Position numbers and translations under genes: made by a program. A DNA stretch of 64,000 nt from Cepaea nemoralis (Eukaryota; Mollusca; Gastropoda; Stylommatophora; Helicidae). The notes beneath the pieces were generated by a model. It had not been told where the DNA came from and ran no database searches. It was given only the letters and a program-made list of their open reading frames with translations. Of the stretch, positions 53,578-64,000 are shown piece by piece. Each line of letters begins with the position of its first letter. Within the stretch, counting starts at the first letter, position 1. The stretch spans positions 186,001 through 250,000 of the forward strand of contig JACEFZ010028124.1 of assembly GCA_014155875.1 (NCBI GenBank), written 5' to 3'.

Positions 53578-56500
53578 ATGGACTCTGCAATGTCATCATA
53601 CTCTGACAGTGAAGATTATGTCCGATTTGAGTCCGTGGAACATGGGAAGTCAGTTCTGGCAGGAATACAAAACCTGCGGGAAATGCAGCAGTTGTTTGAT
53701 GTGACGCTTGTGGCTGGCGGCCGAGAGTTTCCGGCCCACAGAGTGGTACTTGCATCCTGCAGTGATTATTTCAGGTAGTCATTTGTGTGTCTGTGCTATA
53801 TTTTTTGGGTGCTCGCTCACTGTGAACTCAAGCGTAATTCATATATATGTGTTACTACTTCTAGTTCATTGAGCTGATTTTTGCGTGTGAATTAGCTTTA
53901 CCTATTAACAGTGTACCTTGCCATCAGGCGAACCCATTCAGACTAAAGAGGTGCTTGTAATTTACATCCCCAAGTCAAGGATGAGAAGTCAACATTTTAG
54001 TCCAACTGACCAGTGTAGGGGCTGAACCCGTTACCTTAGCATCAGCACACCTGATGTTTAAGAATGAACACTGTTATCCATTCGGCCATGCTAACCTCCT
54101 GTCCATGCTATAGATGTTTCTTCTTAATTACCATCAACAATTCAGGCGTAGTCTCTCAACTGACTCACCCCAAGCCATGCTATCCTTAGCTACCTCATGC
54201 AGCTCTGTCTAAAGCCTCCACTTCATTGCTACCTGTACTTCTTTTCTCCATGTTTTTAGGAGCTCTGTCTATATCTATCCTCCACTTCATTTCTACCTGT
54301 ACTTCTTTTCTCCATGTTTTTAGGAGCTCTGTCTATATCTATCCTCCACTTCATTTCTACCTGTACTTCTTTTCTCCATGTTTTTAGGAGCTCTGTCTAT
54401 AGCCTCCACTTCATTGCTACCTGTACTTCTTTTCTCCATGTTTTTAGGAGCTCTGTCTATAGCCTCCACTTCATTGCTACCTGTACTTCTTTTCTCCATG
54501 TTTTTAGGAGCTCTGTCTATATCTATCCTCCACTTCATTTCTACCTGTACTTCTTTTCTCCATGTTTTTAGGAGCTCTGTCTATATCCTCCACTTCATTT
54601 CTACCTGTACTTCTTTTCTCCATGTTTTTAGGAGCTCTGTCTATATCCTCCACTTCATTGCTACCTGTACTTCTTTTCTCCATGTTTTTAGGAGCTCTGT
54701 CTATATCTATCCTCCACTTCATTTCTACCTGTACTTCTTTTCTCCATGTTTTTCGGAGCTCTGTCTATATCCTCCACTTCATTTCTACCTGTACTTCTTT
54801 TCTCCATGTTTTTAGGAGCTCTGTCTATATCTATCCTCCACTTCATTTCTACCTGTACTTCTTTTCTCCATGTTTTTAGGAGTTCTGTCTATAGCCTCCA
54901 CTTCATTTCTACCTATACTTCTTTTCTCCATGTTTTTAGGAGCTCTGTCTATATCCTCCACTTCATTTCTACCTGTACTTCTTTTCTCCATGTTTTTAGG
55001 AGCTCTGTCTATAGCCTCCACTTCATTTCTACCTGTACTTCTTTTCTCCATGTTTTTAGGAGCTCTGTCTATATCCTCCACTTCATTTCTACCTGTACTT
55101 CTTTTCTCCATGTTTTTAGGAGCTCTGTCTATATCTATCCTCCACTTCATTTCTACCTGTACTTCTTTTCTCCATGTTTTTAGGAGCTCTGTCTATATCC
55201 TCCCCTTCATTTCTACCTGTACTTCTTTTCTCCATGTTTTTAGGAGCTCTGTCTATAGCCTCCACTTCATTTCTACCTGTACTTCTTTTCTCCATGTTTT
55301 TAGGTCTTCTTCCTCTCTTTCATTTACCTGTGGGTTACAAACAAGTGCTTTTTATACTATTCTCAGATTTTCTCAGTATGTGTTCTTTTTAGCACTGGCA
55401 CCTTTTCTCCACCTCTTGATTGACTGGTATTTATTAAATGTTTCTGCGAATTGAAATTGTGTGTACTAACGTGTGCATCACAAGACTGTTGCAAGAATAG
55501 TTGATGAATTCATGTGTAAGACATTTATGCATGGGTCCTCTTGGAAGGACAGAGTCAATACTGAAATGCCCCCACCCACTTAGGAGGAGAGGGGGGAATG
55601 TGACAGCAGCAGGTAGATCTTCAAAATATTGATTCATTCAGATTTTTTATTAAGTTTTACATGTGTTAATATTTACAGAGCTATGTTTACTGACGGATTA
55701 AGAGAGTGTTCCGAATCCCGAATCAATCTCATTGGACTAACAGCATCTGGTATGGAGCATCTGATGAATTTTGCCTACAATTCCACAATTAATATTGACG
55801 CAGGTGAGCAACTCATTTACTTTGAATTATGTTAGTTTTTCTATTAAGGGACAGCTTTCATCATCCCCCCCCCCCCTCCTAGCTTGTTTTAGATCTTGTT
55901 TGTACAGACAAAAAATAACAGTGCAGCAGTTGTTGTAAAAATTCATATTGAGTGTCCCTAGAACAAGCTGTGCTGTTTGATACAGTTGTTGATAAATGAG
56001 AATAGTCAGTCTTGTATTTTGAGACATTCTCAAGAAATTTATCTGTCAAAATTTATACAGGGACCTACTACCACTGGCACCTTGCCATCTTGAAAGTTAA
56101 TAGTTTGTTACATTGTGTATAAAAGGCATCATAACTACAACCCATAGTGGGGATCAATGATGGTGTTATACCTCTCCATAGCACACAGTTTGGGCTTAAT
56201 TGTAGAGAACATGTCTTGCCCATGCAGCATGATCCCTTTCCGGCCCGCCTAGTTTACCCCAGAGTAAAGGTAACACCAATACAAGCTGCAGAAGGTGCCA
56301 GATCAGCAAAACAATGCTTTGATCCTAGACCAGTTGCCGACCAAGGCTTAGGGCCTGGTCTGCCCTGTCATGACATTTAGTCTTTAGGTTGCATTTCCTC
56401 GCACTAGGGTAAGGCTTGTACCCTCCTAATTGTGCACCTAGACCGAAAGACATTGGCCCAAAGTGGGGTGTCGAGTTTTGTGAGCGCTGCCCAACATTCA

Positions 56501-58256
56501 GTGCTAACAGAAAGCAGCTAGTACCATCTACTGTCATATGGTAGCTCAGTCTTATTTGACATACTTTCTTTTGTTTGTGGCTTCTGTGTTTGAATTCACT
56601 TAGGGAATACATTGTTTTGAATTTTCAAAACATTAATATTTTGTTTCTTTCCTTTTTTTCCCTACAGATAATGTGTTTGATGTTCTCTCTGGGGCCACAC
56701 ATGTGCAGATTCTTCCAGTAATTAAAGCCTGTGAGAACTATCTGATACGCCATTTAACACTTGACAACTGCATAAGCGCAGCCAACGTGGCAGAGCTGTA
56801 CTCACTCAAAACTCTTCAGCACCATGTTCTCAACTTTATGTGTCGCAACTGGACAGCTTTCTCCGTGGATGGTGATTTTTATGAACTCACACCCCAGTTT
56901 CTCATCATGCTCCTGTCTTGCGGTTACCCCGTCAATTGTAAGGAGATAGACGTGTTCATGTCAGTTCTGAAGTGGTTTTCTTACTCCCCAGCAGGTAGAG
57001 TCAGTCACATTACCAGCATTCTGCGGTGTATGTTATTTGACAATATCTCCTGGACAGAATTTTCCAGCGCAGCTAGTTCAAAAGAATGGAGGGAGCTGTC
57101 AGACACTTGTCCGATGTTGCTTGACAGCGTACCCACACTAAGTAAACTGTCTAGGTACAGGTTGTTGGAAGAAGACACAATTATAAATGTGACAAACTAC
57201 AGTCCAGCTATAAAGAGTTCAGTGTCTGTCACTCGAATTGAAGTAAGACATCAGTCCTTTATACCAGCCAGTGTGTGCAAAGTCCCTGGTTTAATCAACA
57301 GTCGTGGGTACCATTCAGCAATAATTGTAGCTGGGGGTTTTAGTAAAGAATCAGGAATGACCAACAATGTGCTGTATTTGGATAGCTGTACCGGGTCATT
57401 GAAACATCTGACAAAAATACCACATATAGATCAAATAAACTTTGGTGTGGCTGTTTACCAGAACCAGCTGTTTGTTGTGGGCGGCTGTTTCAATGATCAC
57501 ATGCAAGAGATTGCTCATCCGTTTGGATTTTGCTACACACCTGCATCAGATAAGTGGATCAGCATTGCACCGATGTTACAAGAAAGGTGCCGGTTCCTAC
57601 TTTGTGCGTCTGATGACAGGATTTATGCCATTGGTGGAGATCCTTGTGCCTCCGACATGAGCCCAGAAGATGTTGCTCCCTGTGAGGTCTACAATCCTAA
57701 GTTGAACAAGTGGAAACCAGTTTCGTCCCTTCCGGGTAACAGGTCTCAACTAGCAGGCACAAGTCTGGGCAGGTGTATCCTGGTTTCAGGAGGGATTCTG
57801 GAATGTGAGGAGATGGTTTTTCAAGACTTCTATCAGTATGATCCACGTACGGACATCTGGGAGAGGAGGGCGAATATGTTGACTCCAAGAACAGATCATT
57901 CCATGTTTGTTTGGGAACAGCAAGTTTATGTCATTGGAGGTTGGCATCTTGACCCCGTCACCAAGCGCCGGATAATGGCTACAACGATTGACTGTTACAG
58001 TTTTGCCACTGACTCGTGGGAGGAGATTGGGTCACTAAATACTGTCCGCACGTACGGGACATACACACTCAACAGAGATTCTATCTATGCCATTGGTGGC
58101 TGGTGTGATGGGGACCTGGCCCAGAAATGTTACACAATAGATACATTTAACCTTCGCTTCAGGACATGGGTTCAAGGCCATGAGCAGAAAACAGCATTAT
58201 GGGAACATAGTTCTTGTTCGTTATATTTACCAAAAATTGTTTCTTCCTATACATAA
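53578..58256 (+). CDS. BTB-BACK-Kelch (kelch-like) protein, three coding exons
   Basis: Exons 53578-53774, 55679-55803 and 56668-58256 join in phase to 637 codons (636 residues). Junctions are CAG|GTAGTC...TTTACAG|AG, then CAG|GTGAGC...CCTACAG|AT. The BTB domain is at about residues 30-135 (LFDVTLVAGGREFPAHRVVL, ASCSDYFR then AMFTDG across intron 1), BACK at about 140-240, and six Kelch blades at about 320-630, each with a GG pair and distant Tyr/Trp (FVVGGCF, YAIGGDP, LVSGGIL, YVIGGWH, YAIGGWC). Kelch-like proteins usually act as substrate adaptors for Cullin-3 ubiquitin ligases, dimerising through BTB. The ATG sits 24 nt after a good acceptor (CCACCTGCTGCAG, ending 53554), so a 5' UTR exon lies upstream. 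The ortholog is not assignable by eye. Confidence 0.92.
53801..54099 (-). mobile_element. Full-length tRNA-derived SINE in Kelch intron 1
   Basis: On the minus strand, head GGAGGTTAGCATGGCCGAAT carries the A-box and GGTAACGGGTTCAGCCCC a B-box, as in a Ser/Leu-type tRNA. It ends GCACCCAAAAAA. The flanks TGTCTGTGCTATA (53788-53800) and TGTCCATGCTATA (54100-54112) form a 13-bp target duplication with two mismatches. Relatives are at 13325-13530 (-) and 17368-17482 (+). Confidence 0.82.
54185..55310 (+). repeat. 60/64-bp tandem array, ~17 copies, in Kelch intron 1
   Basis: The unit contains CTCCACTTCATTTCTACCTG, TACTTCTTTTCTCCATGTTT and TTAGGAGCTCTGTCTAT; a four-base TATC insertion makes the 64-bp form. 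Each unit carries a pyrimidine-rich run ending in TTTTTAG|G, resembling a 3' splice site. The last unit diverges at 55306. Open frames on both strands reflect the sequence, not coding. Confidence 0.93.
55804..56667 (+). other. Intron 2 of the Kelch gene
   Basis: A GT-AG intron of 864 bp (phase 1) with a strong pyrimidine tract before the acceptor. 55865-55880 is a C-rich run. 56147-56420 looks like an interspersed repeat; its end (56353-56408) recurs at 13936-13996. Confidence 0.88.
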
Positions 58257-59115
58257 TAGTCGATTTTATTAGCTGTGTTCCTTGCCTGCCAAATTATGTG
58301 TTACTTAACTCAATTTAAAAGTCAATGCATTTGCTCTTGTTTTGTAATTTCTGATCATGCTGATCTTCTTCTTAGCGGTATCCTTTGGACATCACCATCA
58401 AACATGCATCATAATATAAACAGCGAACAATATTTACCATACTTCAAATATCTGCAGCAGTTGCCAGCTCATTCTGTGGATCTATGAACTAGTTACTTTC
58501 ACATTCTCAGCATGACTCTGCCAACATGGTAAGCCAACACGGTGGTGAAAACAGCCAAAACTTGGTGGATGTCAGGACCCGTTAATCATCGTCTCTATAA
58601 AGGTAGTGCTGGGGTTCTGAATATAACTCGACCAGCATTGTGGATGCAGTTGCAGTAGCCCAATAGATCCCTGAACCAGCTAACCATCACCTTCATAAGA
58701 ATAATGCTGGGGTTCCAATTGTAACCCAGCCAGTGTTGTGACAGTAACTCAATGGATCCCTGGACCAACTAACCACCACCCATATGAGGGTGATGCTAGA
58801 CTGCTGAGTGGCTCAAGCAGTGTTGTGTATAACAACAATAACTCGATGAACCCCTGGACCAGCTAACCATCATCTATATGAACCATGCTGCTGAGTGTGG
58901 CTCAAGCAGTGTTGTGTATAACAACAATAACTCTATGAACCCCTGGACCAGCTAACCATCATCTATATGAACCATGCTGCTGAGTGTGACTGAAGCAGTG
59001 CTATGGCAACCACCATGTTCATAAGGGTAGAACTGGGGTTCTGTGTGTAACTCAACCAGCAGTGCTTCAATAACTATAGATCCCTCGACCAGTTAACCGC
59101 CACCATCATAATGGT
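58257..59115 (+). repeat. Kelch gene 3' flank with degenerate ~90-110-bp tandem repeat
   Basis: From about 58560, CCCTGGACCAGCTAACCATC recurs with variants (58575, 58665, 58755, 58850, 58940, 59085) alongside CAGTGTTGTG and AATAACTC blocks. Two adjacent units, about 58800-58890 and 58890-58980, are nearly identical. Probably within the 3' UTR or just beyond. Confidence 0.7.
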
Positions 59116-60679
59116 CTACATTATAAAAAGCAATTATTTCTTGCTGGGAAGAATGAAAATCTCTGCAGCACTAGAATAACAGTAATACTGCTTGATGCCA
59201 AAAGCAAATAACTCAGCAACAGCAGTATTCTTTTAGTTACCAACTTCAGTAAACCAACTCCTTCATGGAAATGGCACTTTGCTTAAATGAGTAGTTAAAA
59301 GAGTAGACAGCTGCACAGTTCTCATGCAATAGTTTACCCAGCATACAAATGTAACTGACTATTTGATCAATGCAATGAGTTCTTTGTTTCTTATCCAACT
59401 GTCTTCTTGTTCTAGTGTTATTTATTAACTTATTTTCTGCCATCACTATCTGTTGTACAGTATTCATTCATTACTGTATATTTGAGGTGTTTCTTCCTGT
59501 GTAAACAGGCTTATAAATACAATGTCTTTTGCCTTGTTGAAGGTTCAGCTAGTTCTGTAGTTCACTAGTTGTGTTAGACTACTTGCTGTTTTGTGTTTCT
59601 TCTTGTTAATGTTCTGTATTCACTATTGTTGAGTTTAATTGTATCACCATTATTGCAGCTGTTTCTCTATCTTCTGTATTGAGTTTCATGATATTAGTGG
59701 AACAAACACAAGTTGAGGGTACACGAGAGCTGTGTGCATTTCTGTACTTGTATATGGTTTAGAAAAAGGTAGTTTAAGGACTCTGATGATGATGATGATG
59801 ATAGTTTGTAGTGGCGATGAAAATATGCAGTGAAATTGTGACATTCAGTTTTGTTTTGCATTTAACTGTTTCCCTAATTGTTTGTGAAATTTGCCATAAT
59901 GTGAATTTTTTTTCCATTTATTTATGCATTATTTTGATTGTATTTATACTGTTTCATACACATATTTATTATTGTGACAATTTGTGAACAAATAGCAGCA
60001 ACCTTTTATTCCATCCATTATTTATTTACTATATTGTAAGTATATAAACATCACTTTCACCATACATTTGGTTGGTCGATTACATTACATGTCATACTGT
60101 ATAATTTCATTCATATATGTCTGACAAGAATCGCCACTGTGTAGCTCATGGAGAGAAAAAACAAACTACCAGAGAATCAGGAGGTGAAGAAGGAACACAG
60201 GTGCTGGATGGGACACACATTGAGAGAGCTACGAGAAATCACGACTGCAGGAATATGTGACTTTGTAAAATGGAATAAATAGGTGTGTGTCATTCCTATG
60301 GGGAAAATGACAAGTGCGGACGCATGTACATACCTTAGGAATTCTGGCCAGAGGAACAGATATAACACTAGGAAAATGGGTATCTAAATAAAGAAGAACA
60401 ATAACATGAAAATATGTAATGAATAAGTGAACAACAACAAAATTTTGTCCTATAGGTTCTCTTCTGTAACAGCACAAACAGGGCTAATGAAACAATTGTT
60501 CTTGTAAATAACACACATTCGTTCATTCAGTAGCATGTCTTTTGCAGAACCTCGTTCCTTTAACAACCTTCCAGAAAACTTCTCGGTCGTATGCAAGATG
60601 TTAAATTATGCAAAAAAAATTTTAAAAATTAATGTTAAAAGACCAAGTACACAACTTTTATGTAAAGGAAAATGTACAA
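59116..60679. other. AT-rich intergenic sequence, candidate polyadenylation sites
   Basis: No gene seen. AATAAA occurs near 60275 and 60387; either could end the Kelch transcript, but nothing decides. (GAT)n at 59784-59803. Confidence 0.35.
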
Positions 60680-60691
60680 TGGTCCAAGTGT

Positions 60692-60917
60692 CAAAAAAAA
60701 AAATGTCATTTACTGCCTATATAGTACCTTGCTGTATATGGCAGGGGGTCTTGAGCCTGAGTAATTAAGGCCGCCTGACTAGTGCAGTTGCCGCAAACTG
60801 TGCATGTTAGGGTTTTCTTTTTGCCCCCGACAGAAAAAAATCCACACCTTACCGAGGTTCAAACCCAGGTCTCCCGAAGGAGAATCCAGCATGTTAGCCA
60901 CTAGGCCAACCACTCCT
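60692..60917 (-). mobile_element. tRNA-derived SINE with 12-bp target duplication
   Basis: The minus-strand head AAGGAGTGGTTGGCCTAGTG (A-box) and CCTGGGTTTGAACCTCGG (B-box) form a good tRNA-like polymerase III promoter. It is flanked by identical TGGTCCAAGTGT at 60680-60691 and 60918-60929. It differs in sequence from the other SINEs here. Confidence 0.8.
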
Positions 60918-60929
60918 TGGTCCAAGTGT

Positions 60930-62374
60930 GTAAAAGGTTAGATATGGAAATATTTTCAGCATGATATAGAAGAGAATATGCAGAGTTGAAAAGTAGCATC
61001 CGTAATTATGTGGATTCTAGCTTTGTGGATGCATCCCAGTAGCTCTCCAATCAGAGTCTGGCTGAAGTATTTTAATCACATGACTTTATGGCAGTGACTC
61101 AAAATCAACATCCCCTGTGAATCCCCATTGCATTAGATGGAATCTGTCTAGAGGAAGTGAAAGTTACACAAACAAATGCATGACAACGTCACAAACACTG
61201 ACCTCTAAGCTAGAAAGGTACCTAACTACATATGGTGTGCTCCTCTCAAAATAGAAAGAAAAAAGATGACGGTTTGAGCAGTTATGGTTTGAATCGTCCC
61301 TCCCATATCACTTAGTCCCACAAGCTGGGTTTATGATGCGGTGTGCATGCTAGCAATGACTCCCTGGTAGTGTTTTCTTTATTATACACTGAGTTTTTAT
61401 TGGCTATGGTGACACAGAAACAGACAGCCACAGGATTTCAAAATAATCATCCTTGTAAATTGTCATATCTTCAAATACCATTACACAATAATTTTCTGCA
61501 ACAATGTTGTTAGTACTTCTTGTTTCTGTAGTTGTAAAGTGTTTTCAGAAACACTGTGGACTGCCAAAGGCTTTCAACATCCTTGTAAATTGTCACGACT
61601 TAAACCCCATTACACAATAATTGTCCACATCACTGTTGTATTGCTTGTATTTGTAGTTGTAAAGTGCTTTCAGAAAGAAAGCTGCCTTCTTGTATTCTAG
61701 TCTTCATGTAGAATATTTTTTCAGACATACCAAAGTCAGTCTGTTTTCTACATTGCTTTGATCTCATATAGGCACATTTGTGTGTCATATTTCATTGACT
61801 GTCGTCAACCACAAACAGCATCACAATATTTATCCACATTCACCTGTGCATAAATTTGCTACTTGCAGCACTAGACTCTATGTGTTTGCAAGATTCATTG
61901 AAAATAAGCCGCATCTTATACAAATCCAGTCCACATTTATGAAACATTACAAGATATTATCTTACCAACCTTTGGTAGCATCATTTGTGTATGATGTAAC
62001 TATTATTATTTACATATTTTTTACCTTTACAGTCAATTATTAAGTTGTATAACATTGTTTACCATTATAAATATCTTTAATTATTTACACAGCACATGCA
62101 TTGCATTTATCTTTTAAATGACGTGTAATTGATAAAAATCTGTAAAAGATGAGTAACTGCAGCCGGAATTATTGACACCATTGTGGTTGAAAAATGTAAA
62201 TGTGAATTAATTTAGCCACAGCAAGTTTTTTTAGTTTGATAGTTAAAGAATCAACATATGTAACTCATAGTTGCTTGTTTAGATTCTGCTATCGTTGTTT
62301 ATTTGTTTGTGTATATTTCATGGTATTGAGCTTGTGAGCAGCCGTAGTTGTTTATTATAGTAATTCTAGTTGTT
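60930..62374. repeat. Intergenic sequence with a ~130-bp tandem duplication
   Basis: 61448-61560 and 61578-61680 share CATCCTTGTAAATTGTCA, CATTACACAATAATT and GTAGTTGTAAAGTG...TTTCAGAAA. No gene. Confidence 0.6.
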
Positions 62375-62570
62375 GGTTGTGGTCTCACTAGTTGTTGGGT
62401 CTGGTTACACTAGTTGTTGGTTGTGGTCTCACTAGTTGTTGGTTGTGGTTACACTAGTTGTTGGTTGTAGTCGCACTAGTTGTTGGTTATGGTCTCACTA
62501 GTTGTTGGTTGTGGTTACACTAGTTTTTGGTTATGGTAACACTAGTTTTTGGTTATGGTAACACTGAGGA
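62375..62570 (+). repeat. 21-22-bp minisatellite, about 9 copies
   Basis: ACTAGTTGTTGGTTGTGGTC with alternating CTC and TAC ends; the last two copies carry TTTTTGG in place of TTGTTGG. Confidence 0.9.
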
Positions 62571-62665
62571 TCTATGTGTCAAGACAAAGTAGTGGTTACC
62601 GATCTGTATGATTACTGCCGGAAAGAAATACAATTACAGACTACCTTCTTTACAGATGCCTTGAC
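62571..62665 (+). mobile_element. 5' UTR scrap of the RTE-like LINE
   Basis: GATTACTGCCGGAAAGAAA and CAGACTACCTTCTTTACAGA correspond to 50325-50370 upstream of the RTE-like endonuclease. Confidence 0.5.
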
Positions 62666-62904
62666 AAGTGTAGCAGTTAAAGAAATTATGGAGGATTGTT
62701 GCAGGGGAAAGGTTCAGCAATGGTGTTGATGATATTGCATGTTGATATATAAATGAGTGGCAGGTGTTAGCGGAATTATTAGGAGGTTGCCCTCCTAATG
62801 TCATGACCGCAGCCAGATGAGGGTTTGATGTCTTTTTGTTGGCCATCTATTCCTCTGTGCACGCTGGACTACAAAATGTTAAGGCCCTATTACATCACAG
62901 AAAC

Positions 62905-63345
62905 TGTCATCTGAGTGAAGTACACCAGGTTTATTGGTCAGCTTGTCTGTACAAGTATGTCATCTGAGTGAAGTACACCAGGTTTGGTTTATTGGTCAGC
63001 TAGTCTGTACAACCGGTCTCTGTGGCTAAGGGCTTGCGAACGCGGTTTGTGAGCCCGCATACCCGGGTTCGAAACACGGCGATGCTGGTTTTTTTCGAAA
63101 AAGGTATAGGAGCCGGTCGTTCAGAAAGCAATGGCAAACTACTGAACGTGACACTTGCCTAGTTCATCAACAGCAGCTGAAAATGCTGGTTTTGACTGCA
63201 ACGTCCCGTAAGGGATATGCAACACAATTTAGTCTGTACAAGTCTATCATCTGAGTAAAGTATTCCAGGGTTATTGCTCAGCTTGTCTGTTCAAGTATGT
63301 CATCTGAGTGAAGTACACCAGGTTTGGTTTATTGGTCAGTTTTTC
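62905..63345 (+). repeat. ~52-57-bp tandem repeat, about 4 copies, split by a SINE
   Basis: TCATCTGAGTGAAGTACACC, AGGTTTATTGGTCAGCTTGT and CTGTACAAGTATG recur at 62911, 62959, 63248 and 63300. The SINE at 63013-63229 interrupts the second-third junction. Confidence 0.85.
63013..63229 (+). mobile_element. tRNA-derived SINE with 12-bp target duplication
   Basis: Head GGTCTCTGTGGCTAAGGGCT (A-box) and CATACCCGGGTTCGAAAC (B-box), core AGAAAGCAATGGCAAACTAC, end CGTAAGGGATATGCAACACA. Flanked by identical TAGTCTGTACAA at 63001-63012 and 63230-63241. Relatives at 9095-9305 and 46545-46600. Confidence 0.88.
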
Positions 63346-63382
63346 TTAAAAGTTTGCCATCAGTGTGAATTTCATTGACTGA

Positions 63383-64000
63383 TTTGATCATTCTTTTCTT
63401 TTGGTGATATGTAACGGACACATCAGGCTGTTCTTCGTTTGCTCCTTCCTTAGCCAGTCGATCAGCTCTGTCGTTTCCGGGTACTCCACAGTGGGATGGT
63501 ATCACCTGTATGGTGACCTTATACTGACTGTAAGTTCAGAAAGTAGTGTCCTTAGTACTGGCAATTTCCCAGACAGGAGCACCTCGAGTACTGATTTTGC
63601 ATCTGTCAGTAGCACCACAGGTTGTGTACCGTGGCTGGTACTTAGTAATTTCTCTGTTGCTATCTTGATTGCCTCAATTTTAGCATCGTAGTTATGGCAG
63701 TACTTTCCTGTTGATACTCTGGCCGTGTCCCTAGTATTATTTGGGTATTCTATGTACACTCCTGCTCCTCCATTTCGAACAACATTTTGTGCTGACCCAT
63801 CTGTGTGGACTTGGATCCAGAGGTCCTGTGGGTATTCTTCATCAAGGAAGCTGAGAGTGGCTGTTCTGCGCTGTACACTGTTCTGTTCTTCGTTGTCAAA
63901 TATTCCTCTCACTTTTGTCTGGCTTTGTAGGGATAATCTGTGTTCATCTTTCCATGGAGTTCGCTCTGGAATAGTTGTCAGGGGGATACCAACTGTGGGC
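63383..64000 (-). pseudogene. RNase H end of LINE (family of 23.1-28.0 kb), runs off window
   Basis: The minus frame 63912-63502 holds RNase H: VHTDGSAQNVVRNGGAGVYI, NYDAKIEAIKIATEKLL and LLTDAKSVLEVLLSG. After a frame change, VPGNDRADRLAKEGANEEQP follows at 63470-63420. It stops near 63383 at the same kind of KKRMI segment seen at 14572-14600. RT lies beyond the window if present. Confidence 0.8.

Larger units (their letters stand above)
53775..55678 (+). other. Intron 1 of the Kelch gene
   Basis: A GT-AG intron of 1904 bp in the middle of the BTB domain (phase 2). It holds a SINE starting 26 bp from the donor and a 1.1-kb tandem array; the remainder (55310-55678) is AT-rich. Confidence 0.9.

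Noticed and set aside
54314..55454. Overlapping frames in the 60/64-bp array
   Set aside because: Lie inside an intron with clear flanking exons; repeat-driven.
60177..60477. Two overlapping minus-strand frames of 63 and 82 residues
   Set aside because: AT-rich context, no motif, overlapping each other in different frames.

Overview
The window is eukaryotic, from an invertebrate animal. It has spliced genes with GT/AG introns, tRNA-derived SINEs, several LINE clades, a Penelope-like element, a Ty3-type LTR element and vertebrate/lophotrochozoan-type TTAGGG runs. A mollusc, perhaps a gastropod, fits best, but that is inference and no feature here names a species. There are no bacterial operons, rRNAs or CRISPR arrays.

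Only two host genes are convincing. A BTB-BACK-Kelch protein gene lies on the + strand at 53.6-58.3 kb. Three exons with clean splice sites encode a predicted 636-residue protein. A C2H2 zinc-finger gene lies on the - strand at 18.9-20.9 kb, with one large exon carrying about 17 fingers in 84-bp steps and decayed fingers after its stop codon.

Layout: 0-3.8 kb is a defective Ty3/Gypsy-like element whose integrase lies upstream of reverse transcriptase (Gmr1-like order), followed by AT-rich sequence to about 6.4 kb. From 6.5-9.3 kb there are a Penelope-type 3' end relic, decayed LINE pieces and a SINE. From 9.3-17.6 kb there is a cluster of unrelated tandem arrays with units of 48, 42, about 90, 21 and about 178 bp. 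From 17.7-21 kb is the zinc-finger gene. From 21-35.9 kb there are four LINE segments, one of them (23.1-28.0 kb) nearly complete, plus a Penelope fragment and a SINE. From 36-42.3 kb there are a piggyBac-type MITE, an RTE-like LINE and an orphan LINE ORF1. From 42.7-45.4 kb is a repeat expanded by tandem units and a 1.6-kb purine tract. From 47-53.5 kb is a nested LINE mosaic with a second MITE copy inserted in an endonuclease domain. From 53.5-58.3 kb is the Kelch gene, whose introns hold a SINE and a 60/64-bp array. From 58.3-64 kb is 3' flanking sequence with SINEs, tandem repeats and a LINE fragment that runs off the window.

The two host genes show no functional link to each other. Most of the rest records successive insertions: RNase H-bearing LINEs, RTE-like and L2-like LINEs, and non-autonomous SINEs and MITEs that probably used their machinery. 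Every autonomous element seen carries at least one stop, frameshift or deletion.
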